From Pseudomonadota bacterium (lineage in GTDB: Bacteria > Pseudomonadota > Alphaproteobacteria > Ferrovibrionales > Ferrovibrionaceae): 21,836 bases of DNA. The stretch covers positions 1-21,836 of the forward strand of contig JAJYTL010000015.1 in NCBI GenBank assembly GCA_021793055.1, given 5' to 3'. Positions within the stretch are counted from its first letter, which is position 1. Every line of letters begins with the position of its first letter. Under the pieces are notes generated by a model that made no database searches, was not told the DNA's origin, and saw only the letters and a list, made by a program, of their open reading frames with translations. Shown here piece after piece: positions 6,909 through 14,281 of the stretch. The position numbers and the translations under genes are program-made.

Positions 6909-7388
6909 TCAGATCGTGCGGTTGACGGCGAGCGGCGGCGTCGCCCGCGTCGCGCCGCCTTGCAAGGCGGCGTCGCGGCCGTAGCGCCGCACCGGATTGG
7001 CGCGCTTCGCGACTTCCGCGCCGACCGCCTGGATCAGCCACTCGCCGACCCGATGCTTGGCCTTCAGCTTGGCCGTGCAGAGCGCGAGATTGTCGCGAAA
7101 GCGCACCGTCGCGTTCTTAAGCGCGGCAACTTCGGCCGGCAGCAGATGATCGAGATCCGGCACGATACGGATCAGGCGGCCCGAGCGTTCGTCATAGATG
7201 GCCGCCATGCGGTGCATGGTCTCGTGCTCTTTCGCGAGGTTGCGCGGCCGCTCCCGGTCGAGCCGCTCGGTATATCCGGCTATCCAGTCGGCGGCCTCGC
7301 CGGTGAAGCGGGCGAGGTCCATGACCTCGGCGCGGACGATGACCGGATCGGGCCGGGATGGGGTCTCTGCGCGGGCTGCAACGCTCAT
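6909..7388 (-). CDS. FlgN/FlbY-like flagellar protein (159 aa)
   Basis: The ATG overlaps the flgJ stop codon (ATGA at 7385-7388), so the gene is coupled to flgJ as the last gene of flgI-flgJ-X. The protein is mostly helical and charged, with a long heptad-like middle (about residues 27-120: YTERLDRERPRNLAKEHE, then ALKNATVRFRDNLALCTAKL) and a basic end, RANPVRRYGRDAALQGG. Size, helical content and place next to flgJ fit the FlgN-type export chaperone for hook-associated proteins, or Caulobacter FlbY, which occupies a similar position. No strictly conserved catalytic residue exists to confirm this. The family call is moderate; membership of the flagellar operon is firm. Confidence 0.6.
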   Translation of the reverse strand: MSVAARAETPSRPDPVIVRAEVMDLARFTGEAADWIAGYTERLDRERPRNLAKEHETMHRMAAIYDERSGRLIRIVPDLDHLLPAEVAALKNATVRFRDNLALCTAKLKAKHRVGEWLIQAVGAEVAKRANPVRRYGRDAALQGGATRATPPLAVNRTI

Positions 7389-7708
7389 GAACGGACCTCC
7401 TGAAGTTTGAGAATCTCCTGGTAGATGCGCTTGGCGATTCCGATACCGCCGCGCGCCGCGACGGCTTGCGCATATTGCTGATCCAGCATGCTGCGGTAGA
7501 TGCGCTCGCCCGGGCCGCCGCCGAAGGTCGGGTCGATCGGCACGCCGGCCTCCATCTGATCGAACATCTGACCGAGAAAGACCGCCTCAAACTGCTCCGC
7601 CGCATGGTGGGCGCGGCCTTTCATCGCCGGCGTCGGCGATGAAAGGCCGCGCGCCGGAGCGGCCGCCGCACCGAGGATCGAGGAAAAACCGCTCGCGCTC
7701 GGGGTCAT
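7385..7708 (-). CDS. flgJ: FlgJ-type rod-binding protein, N-terminal domain only
   Basis: This 107-residue protein contains the FlgJ rod-cap core: AAEQFEAVFLGQMFDQMEAG (about residues 36-55), FGGGPGERIYRSMLDQQYAQ and GGIGIAKRIYQEIL. It has no muramidase domain, as is usual in Alphaproteobacteria, so peptidoglycan must be opened by a separate lytic enzyme. It would act in the periplasm, helping the rod assemble. The ATG at 7708 overlaps the flgI stop (ATGA), and its own stop overlaps the next ATG; all three genes are tightly coupled. Confidence 0.9.
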   Translation of the reverse strand: MTPSASGFSSILGAAAAPARGLSSPTPAMKGRAHHAAEQFEAVFLGQMFDQMEAGVPIDPTFGGGPGERIYRSMLDQQYAQAVAARGGIGIAKRIYQEILKLQEVRS

Positions 7709-8919
7709 CAGCGCACCACGATCTGCGCCTGCAGGGCGCCGTCGGCCTTGATCGCCTGCAGGATCGAAATCATGTCGCGCGGCCCGACGCCGAGCGCGTT
7801 GAGGCCGTTCACCAGCTCGTCCAGGCTGACGCTGGCCGGCAGCACGGCAAGGCGATGCTTCGATCCCTGGCTCACCTGGATCTGGGTCCGCGGCACGACC
7901 ACGGTCTGCGCGCCGCCGCCGACGATGCCGGGCGTGCCGCTGATGCTCGGGACGACGCCCGGCCCCGGCGAGAAGGGCGAGGGCTGCGACACCTGCGGCG
8001 TCTCTGTGATGCGAACGGTGAGATTGCCTTGCGCGATCGCGACGGTCGAGATGCGCACGTTCTTGCCCATGACGATGATGCCGTTGTTCTCGTCGATCAC
8101 CACCCGGGCTTGGTTGTCGGGCTGGATCTCGATGCCCTCGATTTCGCGCAAAAGGCCGGCCACGTTGCCGCGCATGTCGGCCGGCACCGTGAGCCGCACC
8201 GTCGCGGGATCGAGCAGGCGCGCGGCCGGAATGCCGAGGCGGGCGTTGATGGCATCGGCCATGCGGCCGGCGGTCGCGAGATCGGGGTTGCGCAGGCTGA
8301 TCATCACGGACTTCAGGGAGTTGAGCCGGAACCCGACCGAGCGTTCGACGATGGCGCCATCGGCGATGCGCCCCGACGTCGGCACGCCCTTGGTCACCGA
8401 GGCGGCCTGGCCTTGGGCCGAAAAGCCGCCGATCGAGAGCGGCCCCTGGGCGACGGCATAAACCTCGCCGTCGGCGGCAAGGAGCGGCGTCACCAGCAGC
8501 ATCCCGCCGCGAAGACTGGAAGAATCGCCGAGCGCGCTCACCGCGACATCGATCCGATTGCCCGGACGCGCAAACGCCGGCAGGTCCGCGGTCACCATCA
8601 CCGCGGCGACGTCCTTGATATTGATGTTGGTGGCGTTGCGGATATTGACGCCGAGCCGCTCCAGCATGTTCTCGAGGCTGTTCTGGGTGAAGGGCGAGTT
8701 CTGCAGGGTATCGCCGGTGCCATTCAGCCCGACCACCAAGCCGTAGCCCACCAGCATGTTCTGCCGGATGCCCTCGAACGTCGCGATGTCCTTGATGCGG
8801 GATTCCGCCCGCGCCTGCCCAACCGCGCCTGCCAAGCCCAAGAAAGCCATCGCCAGCGCAAGGACCATGGCCCGCGCCGCCGCCGATCCGATTTGTCTGC
8901 CCTTGCCCATGATCCGCAT
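7708..8919 (-). CDS. flgI: FlgI, flagellar P-ring protein
   Basis: 403 residues with a signal peptide (about 1-38, cleavage after AVGQARA) followed by SRIKDIATFEGIRQNMLVGY and GLVVGLNGTGDTL, the FlgI hallmark. The end, VSLDELVNGLNALGVGPRDM then ILQAIKADGALQAQIVVR, is also typical. It forms the periplasmic ring around the rod in the peptidoglycan layer and needs FlgA. The ATG at 8919 follows GGTGGGATCG; an ATG at 8910 is a weaker choice. The open frame reaches 9111, but the sigma-54 promoter at 9043-9058 lies within that extension, so starts above about 9030 are excluded. First gene of the flgI-flgJ-flgN-like operon. Confidence 0.93.
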   Translation of the reverse strand: MRIMGKGRQIGSAAARAMVLALAMAFLGLAGAVGQARAESRIKDIATFEGIRQNMLVGYGLVVGLNGTGDTLQNSPFTQNSLENMLERLGVNIRNATNINIKDVAAVMVTADLPAFARPGNRIDVAVSALGDSSSLRGGMLLVTPLLAADGEVYAVAQGPLSIGGFSAQGQAASVTKGVPTSGRIADGAIVERSVGFRLNSLKSVMISLRNPDLATAGRMADAINARLGIPAARLLDPATVRLTVPADMRGNVAGLLREIEGIEIQPDNQARVVIDENNGIIVMGKNVRISTVAIAQGNLTVRITETPQVSQPSPFSPGPGVVPSISGTPGIVGGGAQTVVVPRTQIQVSQGSKHRLAVLPASVSLDELVNGLNALGVGPRDMISILQAIKADGALQAQIVVR

Positions 8920-8939
8920 CGATCCCACCGTTTGCCTGG

Positions 8940-8984
8940 CTGGTTGCCGGGCTGACGCCGTTGCCGGGGCAACCAGGTTGCCGG
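8940..8984 (-). promoter_or_regulatory. Repeat and inverted-repeat cluster in the flgI leader
   Basis: GTTGCCGG occurs three times at exact 17-bp steps (8943, 8960, 8977). CTGGTTGCC (8940-8948) and GGCAACCAG (8968-8976) form a 9-bp inverted repeat, and GTTGCC-GG-GGCAAC (8960-8973) is a second dyad. The block lies between the flgI promoter and its start codon, ending about 20 bases before ATG. It could be an operator downstream of the promoter or a leader hairpin. Confidence 0.5.
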
Positions 8985-9042
8985 CCTCTTTTCTCTGCCG
9001 CGCCCCTTGGACTTTGCAAAGCGCTCTTTCCGCCTCCTGCTT

Positions 9043-9058
9043 AGCGAATCCCGTGCCA
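9043..9058 (-). promoter_or_regulatory. Sigma-54 promoter of the flgI operon
   Basis: On the minus strand TGGCAC-GGGAT-TCGCT matches -24/-12 with one change (TCGC for TTGC). Start of transcription is expected near 9031, giving a leader of about 110 nt. A perfect dyad CCCTGA-AAAA-TCAGGG (9067-9082) lies directly upstream. Confidence 0.7.
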
Positions 9059-9137
9059 GAGCTAAGCCCTGAAAAATCAGGGAATTTCGCGACGCTCGCG
9101 GAGCACGGCACGGCACTTCTTGCCCGCCGGACCGCAA

Positions 9138-9154
9138 CCGGGAAGGAATTGCCG
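9138..9154. promoter_or_regulatory. ftr-like element between divergent flgI and fliX
   Basis: CCGGGAAGGAATTGCCG fits the shared 17-bp pattern and lies about 80 bp upstream of the flgI sigma-54 promoter. Its left part belongs to the 15-mer ACCGCAACCGGGAAG (9131-9145), which recurs exactly at 13999-14013 in the flgF leader. Confidence 0.5.
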
Positions 9155-9157
9155 GTT

Positions 9158-9173
9158 TTTACCCAAAGTTAAC
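9158..9173 (+). promoter_or_regulatory. CtrA-like site upstream of fliX
   Basis: TTTACC-CAAAG-TTAAC matches TTAA-N7-TTAAC with one mismatch in the first half. The same TTYACC-N5-TTAAC arrangement precedes fliL and cheY. In Caulobacter early flagellar genes are CtrA-controlled; recognition here is inferred. It lies 55 bp before the fliX start. Confidence 0.5.
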
Positions 9174-9227
9174 GATCATCACCGGATACTTGGCCCATCG
9201 CAGGTTCAGTGGTTCGCAAATCGACTC

Positions 9228-9644
9228 ATGAAGGTAACCGGCCCGTCCTCGTTACGATCCTCGCCAACGGCCCGACGCGTCGCAAAGCCGACCGACGGGG
9301 CGGCGAGCGAGTTCGCGGTGCCGAATGCAAGCGACGAGGCAACGCCCGAACCCATCGCGAGCGCCCTGCCGGTCAGCGCGGCGCAAGCCCTGCTCGCGCT
9401 TCAGGAAGTCCCGGCCGAGCGCCAGGGCCGGCGCGCCGCCTTGCGCCGCGGCAGCGACCTGCTCGACCGGCTCGATGATATCCGCCACGACCTTCTGCTT
9501 GGCGACCTGCCGCTACACCGCCTCGAGGCCCTGGCCCATCGACTGCGCGAGCCGATGCCGCCGGTGACCGATCCGCAAATCGCCGATCTAGTTCAGGAGA
9601 TAGAGCTCCGCGTCGCTGTCGAATTGGCGAAATTTGGCCACTAG
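9228..9644 (+). CDS. fliX: FliX, class II flagellar assembly regulator
   Basis: 138 residues beginning MKVTGPSSLRSSPTARR, with a low-complexity N-terminal part to about residue 50 and a helical C-terminal core: SAAQALLALQEVP (about 52-64), RRAALRRGSDLLDRLDDIRH and LLLGDLPLHRLEALAHRLRE. The MKV-G start, size and ALLALQ plus RG-x-LLD-L signatures are those of FliX. In Caulobacter FliX couples assembly of the early basal body to the sigma-54 activator FlbD. That fits the sigma-54 promoters and ftr-like sites across this window. The start at 9228 leaves no strong Shine-Dalgarno; an earlier ATG at 9120 was rejected because its sequence is unlike FliX. A CtrA-like site lies upstream. Divergent from flgI. 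Confidence 0.9.
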   Translation: MKVTGPSSLRSSPTARRVAKPTDGAASEFAVPNASDEATPEPIASALPVSAAQALLALQEVPAERQGRRAALRRGSDLLDRLDDIRHDLLLGDLPLHRLEALAHRLREPMPPVTDPQIADLVQEIELRVAVELAKFGH

Positions 9645-9844
9645 CGCGCGATATTTTGGACCGAATCGAGCCAAACTCGTATTCGTGGGCGGTTCCAATG
9701 AGTTGCAGAACGACCTTGCGCTAACAGCGAGCGCGCTTTTCGGGATCATGCTCCAACCGGCCGTCATAGTGGCGAAATCAGCCACGAACGCCATAACGCG
9801 GCGGCACCGTCGCGGGCGCTCGAGCCATTGGCCGTAAGGATTTC
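9645..9844. other. Intergenic stretch between fliX and the dksA promoter
   Basis: No supported gene in these 200 bases. Short open frames on both strands (9634-9837 plus, 9588-9794 minus) show no recognisable sequence and no ribosome site. No clear hairpin terminator was found after fliX. Confidence 0.5.
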
Positions 9845-9873
9845 TTGCGACGGCCCCGGGGGATAAATATACT
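9845..9873 (+). promoter_or_regulatory. Housekeeping (sigma-70-type) promoter of dksA
   Basis: TTGCGA (9845-9850), a 17-base spacer, and TATACT (9868-9873) form a good -35/-10 pair. Transcription would start near 9880, about 43 bases before the dksA ATG. It sets dksA apart from the flagellar sigma-54 genes around it. Confidence 0.75.
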
Positions 9874-9922
9874 CCGCGCCAACCTAGTCGGAACCGGTGA
9901 TTTAGGTGTGGTGGAGTAGGTA

Positions 9923-10339
9923 ATGGGAATCCACAAATCCAATAATTACCGGCCGTCGGAAGACGAGCCGTTTATGAATGCGCGGCAACGTGAGTATTTT
10001 CGCCGAAAACTCCTGAAGTGGCGCGACGAGATACTTAGAGAGTCGCATCTTACCCTTCAACATCTTCAGGAAGAAAGCTTACAGGAACCTGATATTTCGG
10101 ATCGGGCATCCACAGAATCGGAGCGTGCGCTTGAACTGCGCACCCGCGACCGGCAGCGTAAGTTGATCGGCAAGATCGAAGCCGCCTTGCGGCGCATCGA
10201 CGACGGCTCTTACGGCTATTGCGAAGAGACCGGCGAGCCCATCAGCCTGCGGCGGCTGGAGGCGCGGCCGATCGCCACCCTTTCGATCGAGGCGCAGGAG
10301 CGCCACGAGCGCCACGAGAAGGTTCACCGCGACGAGTGA
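9923..10339 (+). CDS. dksA: DksA-type transcription factor with a degenerate zinc site
   Basis: 138 residues. DksA binds the RNA polymerase secondary channel and, with ppGpp, adjusts transcription in the stringent response. The coiled-coil tip residues Asp57, Asp60 and Ala62 (PDISDRAS) match the acidic tip of E. coli DksA, and ELRTRDRQRKLIGKIEAALR continues the helix. The globular part reads YGYCEETGEPI with RLEARPIATL, then SIEAQE. Of the four zinc cysteines only Cys100 remains; the others are Thr103, Ser121 and Ala124. This pattern is, as far as I recall, usual for alphaproteobacterial DksA. Start at 9923 follows GGAGTAGG. It lies between flagellar operons but has its own housekeeping promoter. 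Confidence 0.92.
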   Translation: MGIHKSNNYRPSEDEPFMNARQREYFRRKLLKWRDEILRESHLTLQHLQEESLQEPDISDRASTESERALELRTRDRQRKLIGKIEAALRRIDDGSYGYCEETGEPISLRRLEARPIATLSIEAQERHERHEKVHRDE

Positions 10340-10340
10340 A

Positions 10341-10411
10341 CCGACCGCGGGCGTTCCGCCCCCGATCGGCACCCCGACCCCTCGGACGCACCGCGGTCGG
10401 ATCGGGGGCGG
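10341..10411. terminator. Interleaved inverted repeats between convergent dksA and flgH
   Basis: CCGACCGCGG (10341-10350) pairs with CCGCGGTCGG (10391-10400), a perfect 10-bp stem. CCGCCCCCGATC (10356-10367) pairs with GATCGGGGGCGG (10400-10411), a perfect 12-bp stem. The order a-b-a'-b' makes them either mutually exclusive or a pseudoknot. No U run follows on either strand. Probably a two-way transcription end structure. Confidence 0.5.
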
Positions 10412-10492
10412 CCGATCCGGCCGCGGCCTGCCTGCGCCGGGACGTCGCTTCCCGCTCACACCCCGCGACGCCGGCGGCGAGGCGCGTTCGCC

Positions 10493-11272
10493 CTAGAACG
10501 GAAACAGAATGTTGTAGAGCTGGTCGCCGTAAGGCGGCTGCTGCATTTGCGTGAGCTGGCCGCGCCCGCCATAGGAGATGCGCTCCTCGGCGATCTGATT
10601 CTGGTTGATGGTATCGTCGGCGGTGATGTCCTCGCGCCGGACGATGCCGGAAATAGTGAGGTCGCGGACCTCGTAGTTCACCCGCACCTCCTGATTACCG
10701 TAGATCACCAGATTGCCGTTCGGCAGCACCTGGGTGACCATCGCCGCCACGGTCGTCGAAATGGTATCCTGGCGGTCGGTGCTGGCGGAACCGGTGAAGC
10801 CGTTCTGCGAGCCGAGGTTCACCAGCTTCGACGGATTGACGTTCTTGAAGATGTGACCGAGGCCGCTGACGCCACCCGCGACGGGCGCGGCCTCGGCGCC
10901 GAAGAAGTTGCTGAGATTGGCGTTTTCGGTCGTATTGCGGCTCTGGTTCGAGGTGTCCTTGACCTGCGCCTGGTCGGAAATATTGATCAGGACGGTGAGA
11001 ATATCGCCCACCTGCCGCGCCCGTTCGTCTTTAAAGAACTGCCGAGCTCCGGGTCGCCACAGGCTGTCGGGCGCCGCCTTGCTCAAATCCTTGGGCGGCA
11101 TGGGCAGGCCCCGGATCGGCCGGAAGGCCGCGTTCTGCTCATGGGGATACACGATCGGGCGCAGCGGCGGCGCCTGGCCGATATTGGCGAGCTGCTGACC
11201 GATACCGCAGGCCGCAACCAGCGGCCCGAGAGCGGAAAGCGCCAGAAGGCGGAAGAACAATCGCGAACGCAT
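10493..11272 (-). CDS. flgH: FlgH, flagellar L-ring lipoprotein
   Basis: 259 residues starting MRSRLFFRLLALSALGPLVAAC, with a lipobox VAAC and lipidated Cys22. FlgH signatures follow: SLWRPGARQFFKDERARQVG then DILTVLINISDQAQ, the TVAAMVTQVLPNGNLVIYG and QEVRVNYE strands, ISGIVRREDI, and the end QLYNILFPF. It forms the outer-membrane bushing of the rod. AAGGAG lies about 9 bases before the ATG at 11272. Last gene of flgF-flgG-flgA-flgH, 23 bp after flgA. Confidence 0.95.
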   Translation of the reverse strand: MRSRLFFRLLALSALGPLVAACGIGQQLANIGQAPPLRPIVYPHEQNAAFRPIRGLPMPPKDLSKAAPDSLWRPGARQFFKDERARQVGDILTVLINISDQAQVKDTSNQSRNTTENANLSNFFGAEAAPVAGGVSGLGHIFKNVNPSKLVNLGSQNGFTGSASTDRQDTISTTVAAMVTQVLPNGNLVIYGNQEVRVNYEVRDLTISGIVRREDITADDTINQNQIAEERISYGGRGQLTQMQQPPYGDQLYNILFPF

Positions 11273-11295
11273 GGCCACTCTCCTTGCGCGGAAAT

Positions 11296-12357
11296 TCAGT
11301 CTAGGGACGCGGCCTGCAGCGCCATCGGAGCGGCGTTCGGCCAGAGGCGAACTTCGTTGGGGCCGGTCACCCGGGCCGCGACGATCTTGAGGCTTTGCGT
11401 GTTCTGCACCTCGATGACGTCGCTCAATCCACCGGGCGTGAGGGCCTTGCCGATGGCGGTCAGAACCATATTCGGCATGACCAGCGTCATGTTGACTAGG
11501 GCTCCCTGGCGCACCAGCACCGGGCGCTGCACGTCGCTGACCAGGATCGGCCGGCCGGGAGCGAGGCTGTCGCGCGCCGCCATGCCGACCAGCGTCGCGG
11601 CGCTGGTAACCACATTCGGGCTGACCTGAGCGCTTGGCAGCGTCATCCACCGGAGATCGCCGGCGGTGATCACCTGGCCGGTCGCGACCTGTTCGCGCAG
11701 GGTCGGAATGCGCAACAGATGCACGAGACGGCCGTAAACCTGGAGGCTTTGACGACCCGCGTTGGAACCGTTCGCCGGTGCCACCAAGGTCGCGCTGAAA
11801 TGGCCGCTTTGCGGATCGAAGTTCAAATTCCTCACCCGCGCCGTCGGCGCCTCTTCGGTCGCGACCACGAGATGGAGCGACGGATTGGCGATTTGCAGCT
11901 CGACCGTGCCCTTCGCGGCGGCGCCGAGCGCGGCGCGAAGCGCCTTGCGGATCGTGGATGCCGGCACGTCACGGCCCTGGCGCGTCACCTTGATGGCGCG
12001 CAGCGCGGCATTGGGGCGCCAGATCAACCCCGCCGCCTCGGTCGCCGCATAGACATCGCCACTGAGAAAATAAGCGCTCTGCCCCGGCGCCGGCGCGGCA
12101 GCGAAAGTCTGATCCCCGGCCTTGCCGGCGCCGGAGAACATATCGCCGAGGGTCACGCGACCACCGCTTACCACGATATGCGAACGCAGCACGACAACCG
12201 GCGGCTGCCCCGGGCGCGGCGCGCCCTGGCTTGAACTTGGGCTTTGACTTTCGCTTGGGCTCGCGGCCCTGGCCGGCAGCGGGACGGCGACGAGCAAGCC
12301 GAGGGCAAGCGCGGCGATCGGGGCGGCAAGGGGCGAACGGCGGATGGGACGCGGCAT
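11296..12357 (-). CDS. flgA: FlgA, P-ring assembly chaperone
   Basis: 353 residues: a signal peptide (about 1-31, ending LPARA), a Ser/Pro/Gln-rich linker, then the FlgA domains. The C-terminal half shows IPTLREQVATGQVITAGDLRW (SAF-like fold, about residue 215 on), AARDSLAPGRPILVSDVQRP, and VRQGALVNMTLVMPNMVLTA with GGLSDVIEVQNTQS, typical of FlgA. It acts in the periplasm to help FlgI assemble into the P ring. It is longer than enterobacterial FlgA (about 220 residues), as in other Alphaproteobacteria. Located between flgG and flgH with short gaps, AGGAC upstream of the ATG. Confidence 0.9.
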   Translation of the reverse strand: MPRPIRRSPLAAPIAALALGLLVAVPLPARAASPSESQSPSSSQGAPRPGQPPVVVLRSHIVVSGGRVTLGDMFSGAGKAGDQTFAAAPAPGQSAYFLSGDVYAATEAAGLIWRPNAALRAIKVTRQGRDVPASTIRKALRAALGAAAKGTVELQIANPSLHLVVATEEAPTARVRNLNFDPQSGHFSATLVAPANGSNAGRQSLQVYGRLVHLLRIPTLREQVATGQVITAGDLRWMTLPSAQVSPNVVTSAATLVGMAARDSLAPGRPILVSDVQRPVLVRQGALVNMTLVMPNMVLTAIGKALTPGGLSDVIEVQNTQSLKIVAARVTGPNEVRLWPNAAPMALQAASLD

Positions 12358-12378
12358 GGCAAATGTCCTGATGCGATC

Positions 12379-13161
<783 letters not shown>

Positions 13162-13191
13162 GGACGTTTCCCTTCCTCTTCGAACCGGACG

Positions 13192-13914
13192 TTACGGAAC
13201 CTTGGCGAGATTTTGGATCGCCGCCATGCGACGCTGGTTGTCGGCTTTCAGGACGTTTTGCGTCGACTGATAGTCGCGAAGCAGCGTCATCATCCGCGTA
13301 ATCTCGATCATGGGGTTCACGTTCGATTGCTCGATCATACCTTGCATGACTTGCGTGTTCTGCGCCGGCAGCGGCGCTTGCGCTTTGGCGGTGTAGTAGC
13401 CGCCCTCGGCCTCGCGCAGGGCCTGCGGATTGGCGAACTCCACGACGCCGATCCTGCCGAGCGGGCCGGCCGGGGTCGAAATCGTGCCGTCGGAGGCGAT
13501 CGACGGGCTGCCCGAGCGGGGGTCAAGGGTGATCGGCTGGCCGGCCGTATCGAGCACCGGGTAGCCGGCGCCGGTGGTAAGCTGGCCGCGGTCGTTCAGC
13601 TGGAGATGGCCGTCGCGGGTATATTGCACGCCGTTCGGCGTCTGGACGGTCAGGTAGCCCGGCCCATCGATCGCGACGTCGAGCGGGTTCCCGGTCTTCT
13701 GCAGCGGCCCCTCGCTCTCCTTGCGCACGATGCCGTAGTCCTCGACATAGGATAGCGTGTGCCCGACCCCGGCCGGCATCAGATAGCGCTCGAACACCAA
13801 GCTCTCGTTCTTGTAGGCCGGCGTGTTCATATTCGCGAGGTTGTTGGCGATCACCTGCAGCTGGCGGCGCAAGGCCGTCTGCTGCGACAGTGCGATATAG
13901 ACGGTATTCTCCAT
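13192..13914 (-). CDS. flgF: FlgF, proximal rod protein
   Basis: 240 residues starting MENTVYIALSQQTALRRQLQ, with VIANNLANMNTPAYKNE (about 22-38) as rod N-terminal motif, LDVAIDGPGYLTVQTPNG in the middle, and C-terminal SNVNPMIEITRMMTLLRDYQ. It is one of the proximal rod subunits. It is the first gene of the flgF-flgG-flgA-flgH operon, read from the sigma-54 promoter at 14083-14098. The ribosome site is weak (ACGGAACGCAAG), and a 14-bp tandem duplication in the leader just above it contains GGTGA twice. Confidence 0.94.
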   Translation of the reverse strand: MENTVYIALSQQTALRRQLQVIANNLANMNTPAYKNESLVFERYLMPAGVGHTLSYVEDYGIVRKESEGPLQKTGNPLDVAIDGPGYLTVQTPNGVQYTRDGHLQLNDRGQLTTGAGYPVLDTAGQPITLDPRSGSPSIASDGTISTPAGPLGRIGVVEFANPQALREAEGGYYTAKAQAPLPAQNTQVMQGMIEQSNVNPMIEITRMMTLLRDYQSTQNVLKADNQRRMAAIQNLAKVP

Positions 13915-13926
13915 CTTGCGTTCCGT

Positions 13927-13954
13927 TTCACCCGTTTGGCTTCACCCGTTTGGC
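13927..13954. repeat. Perfect 14-bp tandem duplication in the flgF leader
   Basis: TTCACCCGTTTGGC occurs twice without a gap (13927-13940 and 13941-13954). On the mRNA strand each unit ends GGGTGAA, which partly matches the anti-Shine-Dalgarno sequence, 13 and 27 bases before the flgF ATG. Confidence 0.85.
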
Positions 13955-14082
13955 GCTTTTCTCCGGATGCCGGCGGAAAGCCCGCGCTCGTCACCCAAAC
14001 CGCAACCGGGAAGATCGCCGTTGCCGCTCTAGACCCGCTTGACACCGATGCCGCCCGGGTCCGCTCCTCTGCAGCGCTTGTT

Positions 14083-14098
14083 TGCATAGCCCGTGCCA
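14083..14098 (-). promoter_or_regulatory. Sigma-54 promoter of the flgF operon
   Basis: On the minus strand TGGCAC-GGGCT-ATGCA matches -24/-12 with one change (ATGC for TTGC). Transcription should begin near 14072, giving a leader of about 155 nt before flgF. Confidence 0.7.
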
Positions 14099-14183
14099 GC
14101 CGAAGAGGAGCGGAAATCGGCGGTTTCCGGCGATTTCCGGCGCGCCGGCGACGGACAGATCCGTCCTTACAGAGCAGGGCTTG

Positions 14184-14200
14184 CCCGGCAGTTTTTGCCG
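14184..14200. promoter_or_regulatory. ftr-like element upstream of the flgF promoter
   Basis: CCCGGCAGTTTTTGCCG is the clearest copy of the shared element, with a perfect CGGCA-N5-TGCCG dyad. It lies 86-102 bp upstream of the flgF sigma-54 promoter and just before the CtrA-like site of fliL, so it might affect both. Confidence 0.6.
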
Positions 14201-14213
14201 TTCCTGCGAATCT

Positions 14214-14230
14214 TTCACCGCTTGTTAACC
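14214..14230 (+). promoter_or_regulatory. CtrA-like site upstream of fliL
   Basis: TTCACC-GCTTG-TTAACC matches TTAA-N7-TTAACC with one mismatch. A GANTC sequence (GAATC, 14208-14212), the target of CcrM methylase in Alphaproteobacteria, lies next to it. In Caulobacter fliLM is a CtrA-controlled operon, which supports the reading. Confidence 0.5.
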
Positions 14231-14281
14231 GTTATCTCGGCACCATGGCCGCGAAAATCGCTGCAAATGGTTGAGCCGCGG

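Larger units (their letters stand above)
13915..14281. other. Divergent regulatory region between flgF and fliL
   Basis: No gene is supported in these 367 bases. They hold the flgF leader with a 14-bp tandem duplication, the 15-mer ACCGCAACCGGGAAG (13999-14013), the flgF sigma-54 promoter, TTTCCGG repeats near 14128-14142, an ftr-like element (14184-14200) and a CtrA-like site facing fliL (14214-14230). The open frame that continues upstream of fliL to 14093 runs through these sites and is not coding in my view. Confidence 0.7.

Noticed and set aside
7639..8955. Plus-strand open frame of 438 codons
   Set aside because: Antisense to flgI, which has clear FlgI signatures; product is His/Arg/Gly-rich noise.
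9685..9710. GGTTCCAAT-like sequence resembling a tRNA T-loop
   Set aside because: No cloverleaf with acceptor and anticodon stems could be drawn around it.
9634..9837. Small open frames between fliX and dksA
   Set aside because: No ribosome site, no family resemblance, and opposite-strand frames of equal length; left as non-coding.
14093..14281. Longer fliL start at 14093
   Set aside because: The extra frame runs through the ftr-like element and CtrA-like site and does not resemble FliL, which begins shortly before the membrane helix.
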